Below, one piece after another: positions 31,968-45,400 of a DNA stretch of 64,000 nt. Position numbers and translations under genes: made by a program. This DNA is from Aplidium turbinatum (lineage: Eukaryota > Chordata > Ascidiacea > Aplousobranchia > Polyclinidae): NCBI GenBank assembly GCA_918807975.1, contig OU964930.1, positions 11,154,372-11,218,371 on the forward strand, read 5' to 3'. The notes under the pieces are model-generated. The model did not search any database. It was given only the letters and a program-made list of their open reading frames with translations, and was not told the origin of the DNA. Every line of letters begins with the position of its first letter. The first letter of the stretch is position 1.

Positions 31968-32559
31968 CTTTACTAATTTTTCAGTTTAATCAAATTGTCT
32001 TAAGAAACTTGCAGGTAAGACAGTAACACCCCATTAAAATTTGCAACATCGTGCTGCAAGAGTACAGCACTGGTAGGCTTACCATATATATAAGTATGCT
32101 ATAGGCTTGGCAATAAATAACTCAGTAGCTGTAGTTTCCATATTAGGGAACCATTGCCTCTTAAAGCCACAAAGTCACTTTAGCATAAATCTGAAAACTT
32201 GCCTTTTTCTGCAGTTGCATGATAAGTTCATTGTCAAAAAATAAAAGCATAACATAATTTGTCATTTGTGTACATATTGTATGGCACAATGGTGTATGCA
32301 AAACTTTGTAGGTAGTTAACTACCCTTCAGGGATTTTGTGCAAATCAATTGATGATTCAAAATAGAAACAGCTCATTCAAAGATGGTATTATTAAAGCTT
32401 TTAGTTGTTTAATGCATGACGATAATGACAATGCATAGAGTTTATTTGAAATATGTTGTCATAATGTGTACATACCATGTCAAGTGATTTTGTTTTATTC
32501 TACACTTTCTGGACTACATTTAGTCTATAATTTTTCAGTTTTTCAGTGTTTCAGTAATA
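31968..32559. other. No gene seen
   Basis: AT-rich sequence without recognisable features ahead of a LINE fragment. Confidence 0.45.
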
Positions 32560-33005
32560 TTGCATTACTAGCTGGGGTAAAGCTTGCAACAAAGTTCTAG
32601 ACCCTCTCAGAAAAATGCAAAAAAGAATAATAAGAATAATCACAAAAAGCGATTATAGAGCCCATACCAGTCCATTATTTTTTTAAATGAATATCTTAAA
32701 GCTGGAAGACATATGTACACTGGAAGTAAAAAAAACACATGTTCAGAGTCTGCATGAACTTGTACCCTTCTGCCTACTATGCATTGTTCACAAGTTCTTC
32801 ACTCATCCACAACCATAACACTAGATATCAAGCAAACGATAATTATTTTGTTAAACGCACTAATACAGAATTTGGCAAAAAATCCATACAAGTATTTGGA
32901 CCAGTGGTGTGGTCAGAGGTTCCAAGCAATCTCAAAAAGTTATATTTTTATGATTTCAAAAAACATAGCAAAGCATCAGCTTTGCAAAGTTATGATACTT
33001 GATAA
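32560..33005 (+). mobile_element. LINE 3' end fragment
   Basis: The plus strand reads SWGKACNKVLDPLRKMQKRI, IRIITKSDYRAHTSPLF and LKLEDICTLEV. After a frame shift it continues LIHNHNTRYQANDNYFVKRT, GPVVWSEVPSNLKKL and FKKHSKASAL. The (N)TR...G...W..LP....K pattern is the C-terminus of CR1/L2/Rex-type ORF2. It is inactive. Confidence 0.75.
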
Positions 33006-34579
33006 GTGGGTCTTCATTTGGCCTAAGCTCTTAAATTCAACAATATCTATTGTCATGATTACTATTTGTTGGAAAATCTCGCATACAATTTTATGAAGCT
33101 GACAATTAATTGTAAGCTACTAGTCGAAGTATTAGTCTTGTTTGTGTTTTCTTTTTTGGTTGTAACTAATTTGGTTAAATTGTTGATTAGTTTCATAACT
33201 CAAATTATTCTTTCCAGGGTGGCAACTGACTAGTTAACCGTATGGTCGTTTCGTTGTCTCCCTATCAATAACAAAACCTAAACATTGTTGTTCCAGACAA
33301 TGGTTCACCTAATCAAACGTCATATAAAAAACCGTTCAAGTCTACTGAATATTACGTCATGCAAGTTGCTAGAAAATGTGCCAAAATTGCACCATTGTTC
33401 ATAAGACCTGTTTGGACCTGTTTGGGCCTGTTTAAACAGGAAATATTACATCAGCTTTAAACACCTGTTGGAATGACTTCATAATTGTCTTTCATTTATT
33501 GCGTCACAGTACTGCATACGTGAATTTGAGATATTGCTATCTATTCTGGTCATTCGTAAAATGATTGTTTGAAAGTTGGCCGCACATTTAACTGTTGGCT
33601 TAGTGCTTGCTAGCTGGACAAAGGTTCCGTCTTTTATCCAAGTAATCTGTTCTGTAGTGACAGTTTTCAGTGGTGTACGGCGTTGCACCCCCCTCGTTTT
33701 CGATAGCCTCGGGCTAATTTTACAGAAATACACTGTTTGAAAAGAAGTTCAAGTGTGTGTTTCTTCGGTCATTATATACAGACGAACGGATTTGGGAATC
33801 TTATGTTACAATTTTCCCACGAAGAGATTATGGTTTACCGCTGTGACCAATTGTATGTATTATTGTTTTATGTCACTTTTGTGTTTTGTTTTTTGATAAA
33901 TAAACGATTGATTGATTGATTGTGTTGGAATTAACAAATTTATCTTTTTTTATATGGCAATATAGCACAACTGCTTGAATCGCTTTGTCAAATTTTGTTT
34001 TAACCACTTGTGGGTGGATGATGTATGTATTTATTGTATACGTGTGAAAAAACTTTCGCAATAACACAGATAACGTATATATATGTACTTTTATGTAGTA
34101 GTGGTGGTTAATATAGTTTTTCATCAGTTTAGTTTTGTGGGAATGGCTCATATATGCACTATGTTTAATTGTTTAAAATAGCCTGTTTTGGTGAGCTTGT
34201 AAATAAGCATATTGGACAGAAAATGGAAGAGCATTCAAACTAACCTAAAACATTAATTGAAGAGAGCAATGTCATTTTTATATTCTGTCTTAATTAAAAA
34301 TGAATTAATATAGCAAGTCGTAGAATTGTAAAATACAACTTGTAAATTCCCAAAATATGGCTGATAAATGTTAACTCAAAATTGTAACTGATACAATATA
34401 TGTACAAATTTGGCATACAGTTGTAGCATATACAAATGCAAAAATTAAAAATGTACAGATAAAACAAAATTTAGTGGTGGAACTAAGATTTCTATAATGG
34501 AATAAAACAAAATGTTAAAGTAAAAAATAATAAAAATGTGTTTCATTCCATCTAATGAACTGGATGTACAAAAACGATG
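33006..34579. other. No gene seen
   Basis: About 1.6 kb of AT-rich DNA. A GATTGATTGATTG run follows AATAAACGATT at 33898-33922, resembling the 3' tail of a retroposed sequence, but no body is recognisable. No supported exon. Confidence 0.4.
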
Positions 34580-34587
34580 AACTATAA

Positions 34588-35387
34588 CAACGGTAGGCAA
34601 ACTGCGTCTTGCGAGCCGCATGCGGCTCGCCGACATCTTTCTTGTGGCTCTTTCAGCTGAATAGTAATGTTGAGAAAGTGTCGTTATCTCACAACTCAAA
34701 AGTTTAAAGAGACAAATGTCAAAATCATTCTTCATTTTCTCAGTGTCAGTATGAGAATAAATGTTCTCCTGAAGAGGCATGGTCAGACCAAATCGAAAGA
34801 ATACAAAATTAGTGAAAAGATTCCAGGAGGAGTTGCAAGCCAGATTTGTAGGAATTAAAACCATGCTTTGATACCCTTGTAATTTCATTCAATGTTAATG
34901 TAGTGCTATGGCTGTCCACTGTCCAGTTTGAAAACTGTTTGTTACAGGCATGTGTGCTTTAGAAATAGAACTGAATGAAATGCAAGACATGGCTCTAAAA
35001 ACTTTTACTTACTGCCACACTACAAATTCAGTTTGCACGAAAGGTTTCTAGAGTGTAAAAGACATTTCTGCATTTAGCAGGATAAATTCTTCTTGTGAAT
35101 CTTTAATTTCTCAAATGAAGTTTATAAAATCATGCCATTCTGTAATCCTAACAAATGCATGCTTGGAAGAATTAATCCGTACCACTTTAATAACACATAT
35201 AGTCCAAACTTTCAGAGATGAGCAAATCAAACAAAAGCCTAATATTGTGTTTGTTGTTTCAGTTAAGTTATTTCATGTAAAGCTTGCATTATTTACCTAT
35301 TTTACTGACGCTACACATTTTGCGGCTCGTTAGTGATTGTAATTTTTGGCCAATGACTCTTTCATTGAACAAGTTCGCCCACCCCTG
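34588..35387. mobile_element. hAT element of 800 bp
   Basis: The ends are CAACGGTAGGCAAACTGC and CAAGTTCGCCCACCCCTG, with a perfect 8-bp duplication AACTATAA (34580-34587, 35388-35395). Internal TGCGGCTCGCCGACATCTTT and TTTTGCGGCTCGTTAGTG are typical of Buster/Charlie-like hATs. Coding traces are too degraded to read. Confidence 0.85.
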
Positions 35388-35395
35388 AACTATAA

Positions 35396-36465
35396 TATTA
35401 ACTTTGCTTTTTTGTTTTTTGTTGACAAATGGCCAACCCATGCAACTGAAGAAAAGGGCAATTTTACAAGCTTATACTCAAGTGACTCAAAAGACATAGC
35501 CGAGGCTACGATTGCTTTGTATAGTAATAACTCTGTCTACAACTTAATGCCATGGTCTGAATGATGCGAACACAAATGATGCCAACCCTAGGCCACAAGG
35601 CACGAATGCCACAAAGGCATGAATGGCATGAGACTTGGTTAATTCGTACTAAAACTATAATAATTGTTATTTTTTAAAAGTTCTGCCAGGACTGCTTTGA
35701 GACTAAGCTTAGTAAACCATGTGCACAGCTTGGTTTTGTGCAGGAAGAAGTAGATCTATACTTTGTTTTGTTTTTGTTGAATGAGTGAGGTTTGCACCAA
35801 CCAAGTACGACTCAATCACATGGCAAAGTTTACATATACAACTATCCTAGACATCAGCTTGCAAATTCTAGAAACAGGCTACATTTTGATACAAATTCAC
35901 TGTTTGCCACAGCAGTTTATTTTTGAAACCCATTTGCCGAATTTAGGAAAATTGAGTCCCTGGCCTAATTGCTCATATGGCTTCACTTTTGTCTGTTATG
36001 ATGTTTTGTATTGCTCACAAAGTGAAAATGGCCAGATTTTGTTACTAATGTGTTTATTAGAGAATGGGTAAAACTTCAAATGTTATAGACCGAAAATTAC
36101 CCATACCGTAACTCAATATTAATCTCTAGTTAAATGTTTGTGCCTTATGCTACACCACTGCACTCACCTGAATAATTATCTAAATGAACAGATGTCATCA
36201 TGGGCTTTCGATATTGTCTCCATACCGAGAGTTTTATTGTAATCATGAAACGCTGTTTGACAAAGTGTCCAAACCTAATTGATCTTTGAAAACAAAAGAG
36301 TTGTAACTGACCTCCCGTGTTGTTGTTGAAGCAGCAGGGAATTTACTTTTAGAGGTTAATATAACATGAATCTACCAAAACATCTTTACAGTTCCTCTCA
36401 AAGATGGCAAAGAATTCTGGTCTTGAAGTGCCTGTCTCTGATATTAACATATGAATTTTTTTCAG
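35396..36465. other. Upstream of aldh1l; fragment of a long-TIR element
   Basis: At 35543-35680 the sequence ATGCCATGGTCTGAATGATG and TTGGTTAATTCGTACTAAA matches the left end of the element at 37181. Otherwise no feature is supported. A TTTTTTTCAG acceptor at 36456-36465 opens the first coding exon of aldh1l, so a 5' non-coding exon must lie upstream, but I cannot place it. Confidence 0.5.
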
Positions 36466-36483
36466 CGATACTTATCGAATAAA

Positions 36484-39400
36484 ATGAAAGTAGCTGTGAT
36501 TGGCCAATCCATGTTTGGTGCTGAAACATACAACATATTACGAAAGAATGGACACAAAGTTGTTGGTGTTTTCACTGTTCCAGATGTTGGAGGGAAGCAA
36601 GATCCATTAGGTAAGCCATAATCTATATTATATTGCTCATATTATGAGCTATAGTATTGACTAGCTTTGCATGTGACTGTCTATAGTTCCTACTTGCAAA
36701 GAAATTTATTCTCACACGAGTCAGTTCAATCATATATAGCTAAATATCAATTTCGATCAGCTAGAAGCTAGATCATCTTCAGTTCAGCTTATTCAAATAG
36801 AATAAGTTAAGTTCAGTTAAGTTTATTCTATTTGAATAAGCTTAACTGAAGATGATCTAGCTTCTAGCTGATCGAAATCGATATTTAGCTATATATATAT
36901 GATTGAACTGACTCGTGTGAGAATAAATTTCTTTGCATTACAAGACATGTAACCGAGTCGTTCATATCAAGCATTGTTGTGGGTTTGACACCTGTCAGAA
37001 GATACTTCATTTTCTTGATAGTTCCGACTTGTGACTAAAGTTGACTTTATAGTTGCAACTTATAGTGTATATACATTATTTAAAGTTCTTATTAATCATA
37101 AAGCCAAAAATATCTGGTACCGTCTGCTTGTCCCGTCTTTAGAAAGTGAGACCTTGCATTTGTATTGGGTACACAACTTCATGCCGCTGTCCGAATGACA
37201 CGAAGCCCGAATGACGCAATGCATGAATGACACGAAATTTGATTATTTCATACTAAAGTTAATTGTTCTTTTGAATACGGTACATAAGTAATTTCAATTG
37301 TCACAGTAGCAATTGCTGTTTTCATTTTTCATACAAACAACAGGATAACTTGGTGTAATTTGGACTCGTTGCACATTTTCCTTGAGTATAGAATTACCAG
37401 GCAGTGCATCCTATGGAACTGCAATTGTGCTTCTTTCTAGCACCACCTTGCTGCAAATATGTAAAAATTGCTTTTTGCACTTAACAAAATAAAGATGAGA
37501 CTTGGCAATTTTTCACTAAAACCAATAGTTTTTTATATTTTTGTAGGGTAGTAGTTTCATTTGCATAGTAAATGTAGTTTGTTTGTTTGTCGTAACCAGG
37601 CGTGGTGATTGAAGATTTAAATTAAGTGGAAGAGAAAGCAAGTAAGCCAATCTTTGTGACCACCTTGGCTTCAGGCATGCCTTTAAGTGTCCTGCCAAAG
37701 ACACAGCCGCTTGCTCTTGAGCGGTGTCGAACTGGCGCCCTTTTAAGTGTCGTTCCAGGGCACTCAGCAATGTAGTTGACAGTAAAAGTAGTAAATAGTT
37801 CTAGTGGTAAAACTATGGCTTTCTCACATTGATTGGTCTATTTTTCTTGATCAGCGTCAATATTAATTACACTATGCTGCATTAAAGATGTTTTGACTGT
37901 ATCTGAATCAATTTTTGCCTTGACTTACAGGGTTCGACCTTAACTTTTTTTCGCACTGGCCAACCGGACCAGTGGCTAACCATTTGCACTGGTCCGCACG
38001 AGATCGCACTGGTCCGTCCCGTTTACTGATAAAAACAAGATTGTCGTGGGAAGCACGAGGCCAACCCAGGGAAAACCACCTTAAAACGACAATAATGAAT
38101 GGTGGCAATAACATGGAAATATACAATGGCAATAACAGTAACAACAGTTTATGTAGGCAAGACATTCAATCTACGTTAAGTCTTCAATCTACTTGGGGCT
38201 CTTCTTCAATTTCTGAATCCGATGATGGGTCATAATCGGAATCTGATAACGCGACGATCACGGGGTCATAATCGGAATCGGATGTGTGTTTGTCTGGCCT
38301 TGTATTAAGTTAATTTGATGCCTTATCACTCACATGCATGCTCTCTAGCACAATCTTAACATTTTTATGCATCAAATCTCTTGAGAGTACTGTACTAGGC
38401 TACCAGAGATCACGTGTTGTTGCGATTACCCTTTTTCTTACGATTTACCACCGTCACGTGATGTTGCGATTGCTTTTTTCTTACAATTTAACACGTGATA
38501 TTGCGATTGCCTTTTTCTTACGGTTTAACACGCACGGATCACGTGTTTTGTTGTTTGAAAAGAAGCGCAAACGAGTACCACGCACTCTAAAAAATCTAAA
38601 CGATCAAACGACATAATACGATGATATTTTCGCACTGGACAGTCAGACCAGTGCGAAACGATTCGTAGTGGTCCGCGGGGAACTTGCACTAGGCATTGGC
38701 CAGAGGACCAGTGCTAAGATCGAACCCTGACTTAAATAATGCAATCAGTCTTTCAATCAGGTCAGGTTGTTTTTCCATCACATTTTTAATTGCGCTACCT
38801 TTGATCCTCATAATGCACAATGTTGCCGTTGTGATGTCATGAAAATTTTAATTCAACTGCTGAATCGTTTTTATGATGTCACGATTCTCAATCACAAAGC
38901 CATGAAGCTATCAAAAAAATCAAATGCAACTTGCTTAAAGTCTAGACCTGATGCAAGAAAGCGGATAACATTTTCGGGTTAAATATCGAAAAGTACACCA
39001 GGAACAGTTTAGCAACCTCAACATGTATGTAGCACAGTGTTATTTTTGTTCACATCGAGGTCAAGAAAGACATTTTGTTGTGATATCAGAAATCTCGCGT
39101 CATGCATGCATTGCGGGGTCTGCTACTATTCGGTGAGTCCGATTCGATGAGTTCCCTATTCGGTGAGGGCCTTTTTCAGAGAGTTCCCTATTCATTGATT
39201 TTTTGAATTTGTTTTTGAAAATTATTGGGTACTGTAGCCTAATTATCATTGCCGGTTTTACATCATTTTAACATTGCTAAACGTTGAAATAAGACCCCAA
39301 CCTCTAACCCAAACCCTAAAACGGCAATGATATTTAGGCTACGTTACCCAATAATTTTTTTAAAAATTTCAAAAAATCACCGAATAGGAAACTCTCCGAA

Positions 39401-42400
39401 AAAGGCTCTCACCGAATAGGGAACTCACCAAATCAGACTTACCGAATCGGACTGACCGAAACGGGCCATTCCATGCATTGCGGCCCATGGATCGTGTCAT
39501 TCAGACCGCGGCATAAAGTAGTAGACAGGTTTGTATTTGCTTATAGATGTCCGCCGGTTTCTTTTCAATCCCTTGCCATACTTCCTGGGTGTTGGGGTTA
39601 ATTTTATATATATTCATTTTTCTCATACTGATATGTTTTCTCATGTACCATACTCTAATCATCTTATCTTTGGTCTCACATGGCCATACCAATGCAAACA
39701 GTGGCTAGATGTTTTTACGTGTGTCATCTCTCAGATAGTATCATTTCTAATTTATTGAAGTCTGATAAGTTTACTTATTGTTTGATTTTTTTGCTTTTCT
39801 ATGTTTATGCTGCAATGTAATGATCTTCAGTGTAGCAAAACCAATTCTTTTACTAATCTCCAGCGTTGTCTGTTGCCAAACATGTTTTCTTCGTTACGGT
39901 GTACTATTTACTGCTAATTCTATAAATGATTTTAATATTAATTAGGTGGCGGTCTAGTACACAGAATGAATTTTCAAACAATGTAATTTTAAAATGTAAA
40001 TTATTGGTACCTTGAAAATTTGTCACTTCAGTATGAGCGAAGTGCAAATTATCTTGATTTTTTATCTTCATAGCTTTTTTGAAATTTATATCAACTGTAT
40101 GAGATCCAGGTACAACATTACTGTGTGTCTGGTAGTTATTCTATTGCTAGAATGTTTAGATCTCTGCATTTTGTTTTAAAGCATTGGCAGCCTGTCAGGA
40201 CGATGTACCTGTTTTCAAATTCAAGCGTTGGAGGCAAAAAGGCAAACCTTTGCCAGAGGTTGTTGACAAGTACATGGAATGTGGAGCTGAACTGAATGTT
40301 TTACCATTTTGTTCTCAATTTATTCCAATGAACGTCATCGATCATCCACAACATGGCTCTATCATTTACCACCCATCGATATTGCCAAAACACAGAGGAG
40401 CTTCTGCCATAAATTGGTAGGTTTTTCATCTGCACTTCGGCAGGAGATGAAGTAAGTAGCATGGAAATTTTAAATTGATAAACGTCTTTATCTACAGACG
40501 TTGAGTCAATGTAAAACACAGTTGATTTGCTGTCTCGGACAAGACACAGGGTTGTTGGTATTTTACCCGACCCAAAAAAACCCGGGTGGGTTTTTTTAAT
40601 AAAACCCACTTAAAAAAACCCAAAAAAAACCATAAAAAAACCCAGAGCATCATATTTGTCCAGTTTTTATAAGAAAATTAAAAAAATGAACAAAAACACT
40701 ACAAAGCACTTAAAACAAACTTTAAATTAGGACTTAAGGATGTGATTGTGAAGTAAATTTCCAAGAATAAACTGAAAACGCAGTGGATATTGTAATGTAC
40801 AGTACACAAAAATCAAGTAATGTCACTTTGTGTATACTACACTAAAACTCATTTATGCAAGAAGGCCTTATAGTTAAACTGGTGAAAGTACTACTCTACT
40901 GTAGTCTGTATATATGATGTGAAATGCAATTTAGGAGGCTATTTACCAATTACAGATTCTGGATTCTAACGCATGGCTCTTTCAGAGCATTTGCCTAAAT
41001 GGCCATTGGCCACGCAATTGCTCATCCATTACTATATATAATGTATATATATAAATGATAAAAAATATTTAAACATGATGGCATAAATGCTCCTTGCCTT
41101 CAAATCTAAAGCAAATGATGCAATAATGTGATTTCTACCACAGTAGCATCAACTTGGTATAGAAATCAGTGGATGATGCAACATCCAACTTGATCTTGAA
41201 ATTAATGGATGATGCAACATTCAAGCAACAACAGCCCTAGTGGATTATTTTATTGAGTTATGCAAGCATGTACTGTGAGTGAAAGGCACTTCATTCGTAA
41301 AAAGTAGTTTTGAGGTGAAATAAGCATGAATCTACTCTTTTTTAAAAAAACCCAATAAAACCCAAAAAAACCCGGGTTTTTTTAAAAAAACCCGGGCGGG
41401 TTGGGCTTTTTTAAAAAAACCCGGGTTTTTCTCAACCCTGACAAGACATGGTGATAAGTAGATTACATACATAGATTGTATACAAATTTCAGGACGCTCA
41501 TGTCTGGCGATAAGAAAGCTGGCTTTACTATATTTTGGGCGGATGATGGTTTAGATACTGGACCAATTCTTCTTCAGCGCGAATGTGACATCAAAGCGAA
41601 TGACACCCTGGATGACCTTTACAACCGCTTTCTTTATCCCGAAGGAATCAAAGCTATGGTAAATCGTCATTATCGAGCTTTCACACTGTAAAGTGGAGTT
41701 GATATAAAACTTATCCATATTCAGCTTTAAAAGTCATCTATATCTTAGAGCAGCGGTTCTTAACCACCTTGAAATTACCAATTAATTCTTGCACCCTCTC
41801 CTAGGATTAGCTGAAAAGTAATAAACGCCTTCAGTTCGAAATTTTTGTTGAAACCTGGTAAAACAACTTTGCTTCTTACGTCTTTTTATGACAAACCTTG
41901 ATAATTCAGCATCCCCGTACCGCTTGGGCACAGGTCTCGCACCCCTTAGTGGTGCATGCACCCCTGGTTAAAAACCCCTGTCTTAGAGTGACCACCCGAT
42001 TACATGGTGTGTTTATTTTGTCACTACAAATTATGGTATCACACAGGCAGAAGCTGTGCAACTCATTGCCGATGGAAAAGCCCCAAGGATTATCCAACCC
42101 GAAGAAGGGGCAAGTTATGAGCATATCATGAAGAAGAAAGTGGCTGAGATAAATTGGGATCAACCTGCACAACAATTGCATAACTTTATTCGTGGAAACG
42201 ATAAAATCCCAGGAGCTTGGACGAATATAAACGGACAGGTATTGTTGGCACATTACCCAAATTTACTGATTTTGTCGAATTAAGATCAATTGAATGATAA
42301 CAGTCAGTCGCAATATTTTTAGCAATGTGCTTGCTGTACCAAACTACCAATGAGTGCACGGCCTAGCGCCGATAGCCTGGAAAATTCAGTTGTTTTTTCA

Positions 42401-45400
42401 GCCTGACACTGTAATCAAAATTGTCGGAGATCGTTTTGCAGAAGACACGTGTTTCAGCTGCATCCCTTCGCAATCACAGAATTACGCAATCTCTTAAGTC
42501 ACAGCTGATTTACGCTCGATTGCACACGAGCTATGTATAACAAGTGCCATGGTACGTGCGCCACGTTAATAACTGGTGCATTGACGCTCTACCGACGTAA
42601 AGATCCTACAATCGATAGCTAAAGTGGTTTAGCTGGTTTAAAGAGAAACAAGTATTAAGGTTGAATGACCCCACTTGAAAAGTCTGCAATCTGCATCGTG
42701 GATTTGACCAAGTTATAATATGAATGTTTTTCAGCAAGTCACACTTTGCGGGTCTTCGTTGCACCGTAGCAAAGTTCCAGCTGGTGAGGAGGTGGCCATA
42801 AATGGAATGACACAGTCTGCTCTTGTGCACAAAAACGGTTTGCTGCTCTATGGCAATGACGGCAAAAAGGTGTGTGATAACTTGTCAATTCCTATACAGC
42901 AAATCAACCGTTTTTTACATTGATTCAACGTCTGCAGACTGCTTCCTAGGTTGAAGATTTAACATGTAAACCAATCGACATGTTTCACTGCTGCAGTCGT
43001 GGCTGTGGTTTCAAGACAACCTGAGGCTTTTTTGAGCTCATTATGTGTTGCTAGCTTTTTATGACGATTTTTTTTTAAGTTTTACGTCTGCAGACGGAGA
43101 TTAAAGTTTTCACATTAAACGGTGCGATGTTGACAGCTTTTGCAAATTGCAATCCATATCTTTTGGCGATCGATCGACTAATTCCTTGCCATTGACCTAC
43201 TTTTTATCTACTACGATCATTGACTTTCAATGATCGATTAATTGACGTTGCAACGACGTGAAACAATGCATCTACTTGAGCAAATATTAACACGATTTAA
43301 CAACGTGCCACGTGCTTTGCCACGCTGAAGATCGCGTGATTTTCTGGTACTTTTCCATCGATGTGCAAAGCGTTTTAGAAGATTCTTACTTTTTTAGAAA
43401 GCTTACAACTATCATCTGCCTAATACAGCGACCTTTCGATATAATATCGATTAAAAATTCCTTGATTTCATTTTATAATTTTTATTAATATGGGTTGAGC
43501 AAAGCACTTGTGCTGAATGTTCTTTTAGAACTGTCTGAAATGTTTGAAGTGTTTTTGCGAGTTTCTTTTAGATAATGTTCAACTAGCAACGCTGTTTTAA
43601 ATCGAATTCACTTTTGACAGATAAACATCAAAAATATCCAATACGCTGACGGAAGAATGGTGCCGGCGTCTAAGTTCGGCCAGGCAGACGCCTCCGAATC
43701 GCTTGAACTGACTGAAGAAGAACAAGGCATGCAGGCCAAGCTGAAGACGGCCTGGGGAGGGATTCTAAATAAAGAAATTGATAACGCCACTGACTTCTTC
43801 AAATCCGGTGCTGGGTCCATGGATGTTGTGAGGTAATCTGTATCTGTATGTTTGTTCAGTAAAGTTAAAAAAAATAGTTACCAATAAATATGCAATTAAT
43901 ATTTATTCCGTGCCATAATTTAAAATTTCTAATGAAACGAATCTGCTGATGAAATGAAACAATTCTGAGAAATCGCATCAAGCCCCAAAGAACTTGCATA
44001 CATATATGTAATGTATGCAAGTTCTTTGTTGCTTGATGCGATTTTTTGATGTTTGTTTAATGATGTTTTTGACTTGAATATAAACCTTTTTAAGGTTGGT
44101 TGAAGAAGCAAGACAAGCAGTCGGAGTTGCTTTGAAAAATGAAGACGTTTACATGAACACCACATTCGAAGAATTTATGCAAAAGGTAGGTTGAAACAGT
44201 GGTTGGGCTTGCAATGAAACTCTTTGAATTCTTGCCGAAATTTTTCACTTCAACGATTTAGGGCATTATGACTGCATCATTCAATCAATTGGTTTATGAA
44301 CAGTGTTCGCCATGGATAAAGCGGAATCTTTTCATGTTTTATATCCTGCAAAAACTTCACATCTCATACTGTATACCTGACCCTAGACAACAAACCAGTC
44401 GTTTATTGTATTGATTCAACGTCTGCAGACGTTGAATCAATACAAAAAAACGACTGGTTTACTGTCTAGGTGATCATCTGTACTTTCGCCCGTCAATCAC
44501 ATAAACGAGTAACAGCATGCTGTTCGCACCTGGTAACAATCACACACAAAATGGATTATAAACGAGGATGGTTTTGTGTCATATAACGTGGAACTACTAC
44601 AAGATCAAGCAGCTGCCACCACAAGTTCCAGCAAAACTAATATGCAAATCTACAGGGAATACGTAAAACAAACAGCAGAGTTCAAGCATGTGCATCAGTA
44701 TGCTTTAATGCCTAAAATCGAACAAGGAACGGAAACTACACTACATACTACAACACAACAGTACATTTTTAAATACATCATCAACAAGTAATGTTCCTTC
44801 AAGTTAAGAGTCACTGAAGAAGTTAGTCTTTAATTGTTTTCCCTTGACACCAAGCGTCGGTGTACGCATGGACGAAATACGTCACATGTTGCGTGTATTC
44901 AACTCGCAAAAGTTGACGTTTTTACGTTGTTTCAACGTCTAACGACGTTAAATCAACGTAAAAACGTCAATTTTTACGAGGTGGATATTATATGATAGGC
45001 TGTAGATCGGCCATGAATGTAACACCCTTTACTCCAGGTGATACGCGTCTTCCGTGGGTTGGAAGTGGACGAAGAGCTGGAGGTAGATTATGCGGAAAAA
45101 ACCGCTCTCGGGACGACTCTCAAGATGCCTCATCAACTCTTCATCAACAATGAATTCGTTGACGCTGCCAATGGAGATGAATACAACACCATCAACCCAG
45201 CTGATGAATCAGTACGTCTCCTAGTTTTAAGATCATTACTTTATGGCTAACGGTTACTTTTGAAAGTGACAAAAATGCTACATCATCTTGCGGAACAGAG
45301 TCTGACTCAGAAGGTTTACGTGTAAATCATGCCAAGTCGAATGTATTTTCTGGAGAGTTTTGTCTTTGAAAACTTTGACTTTCACAGCCAAGGCCGGTTT

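Larger units (their letters stand above)
37181..39514. mobile_element. Long-TIR DNA element in aldh1l intron 1
   Basis: The first 50 bp (ATGCCGCTGTCCGAATGACA, CGCAATGCATGAATGAC) mirror the last 50 bp (GTCATGCATGCATTGCGG, GTGTCATTCAGACCGCGGCA) once a foldback in the right arm (39117-39471) is removed. A left-end fragment of the same family lies at 35543. No transposase is seen, and the duplication is not fixed. It also contains the hAT-like element at 37928-38729. Confidence 0.65.
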
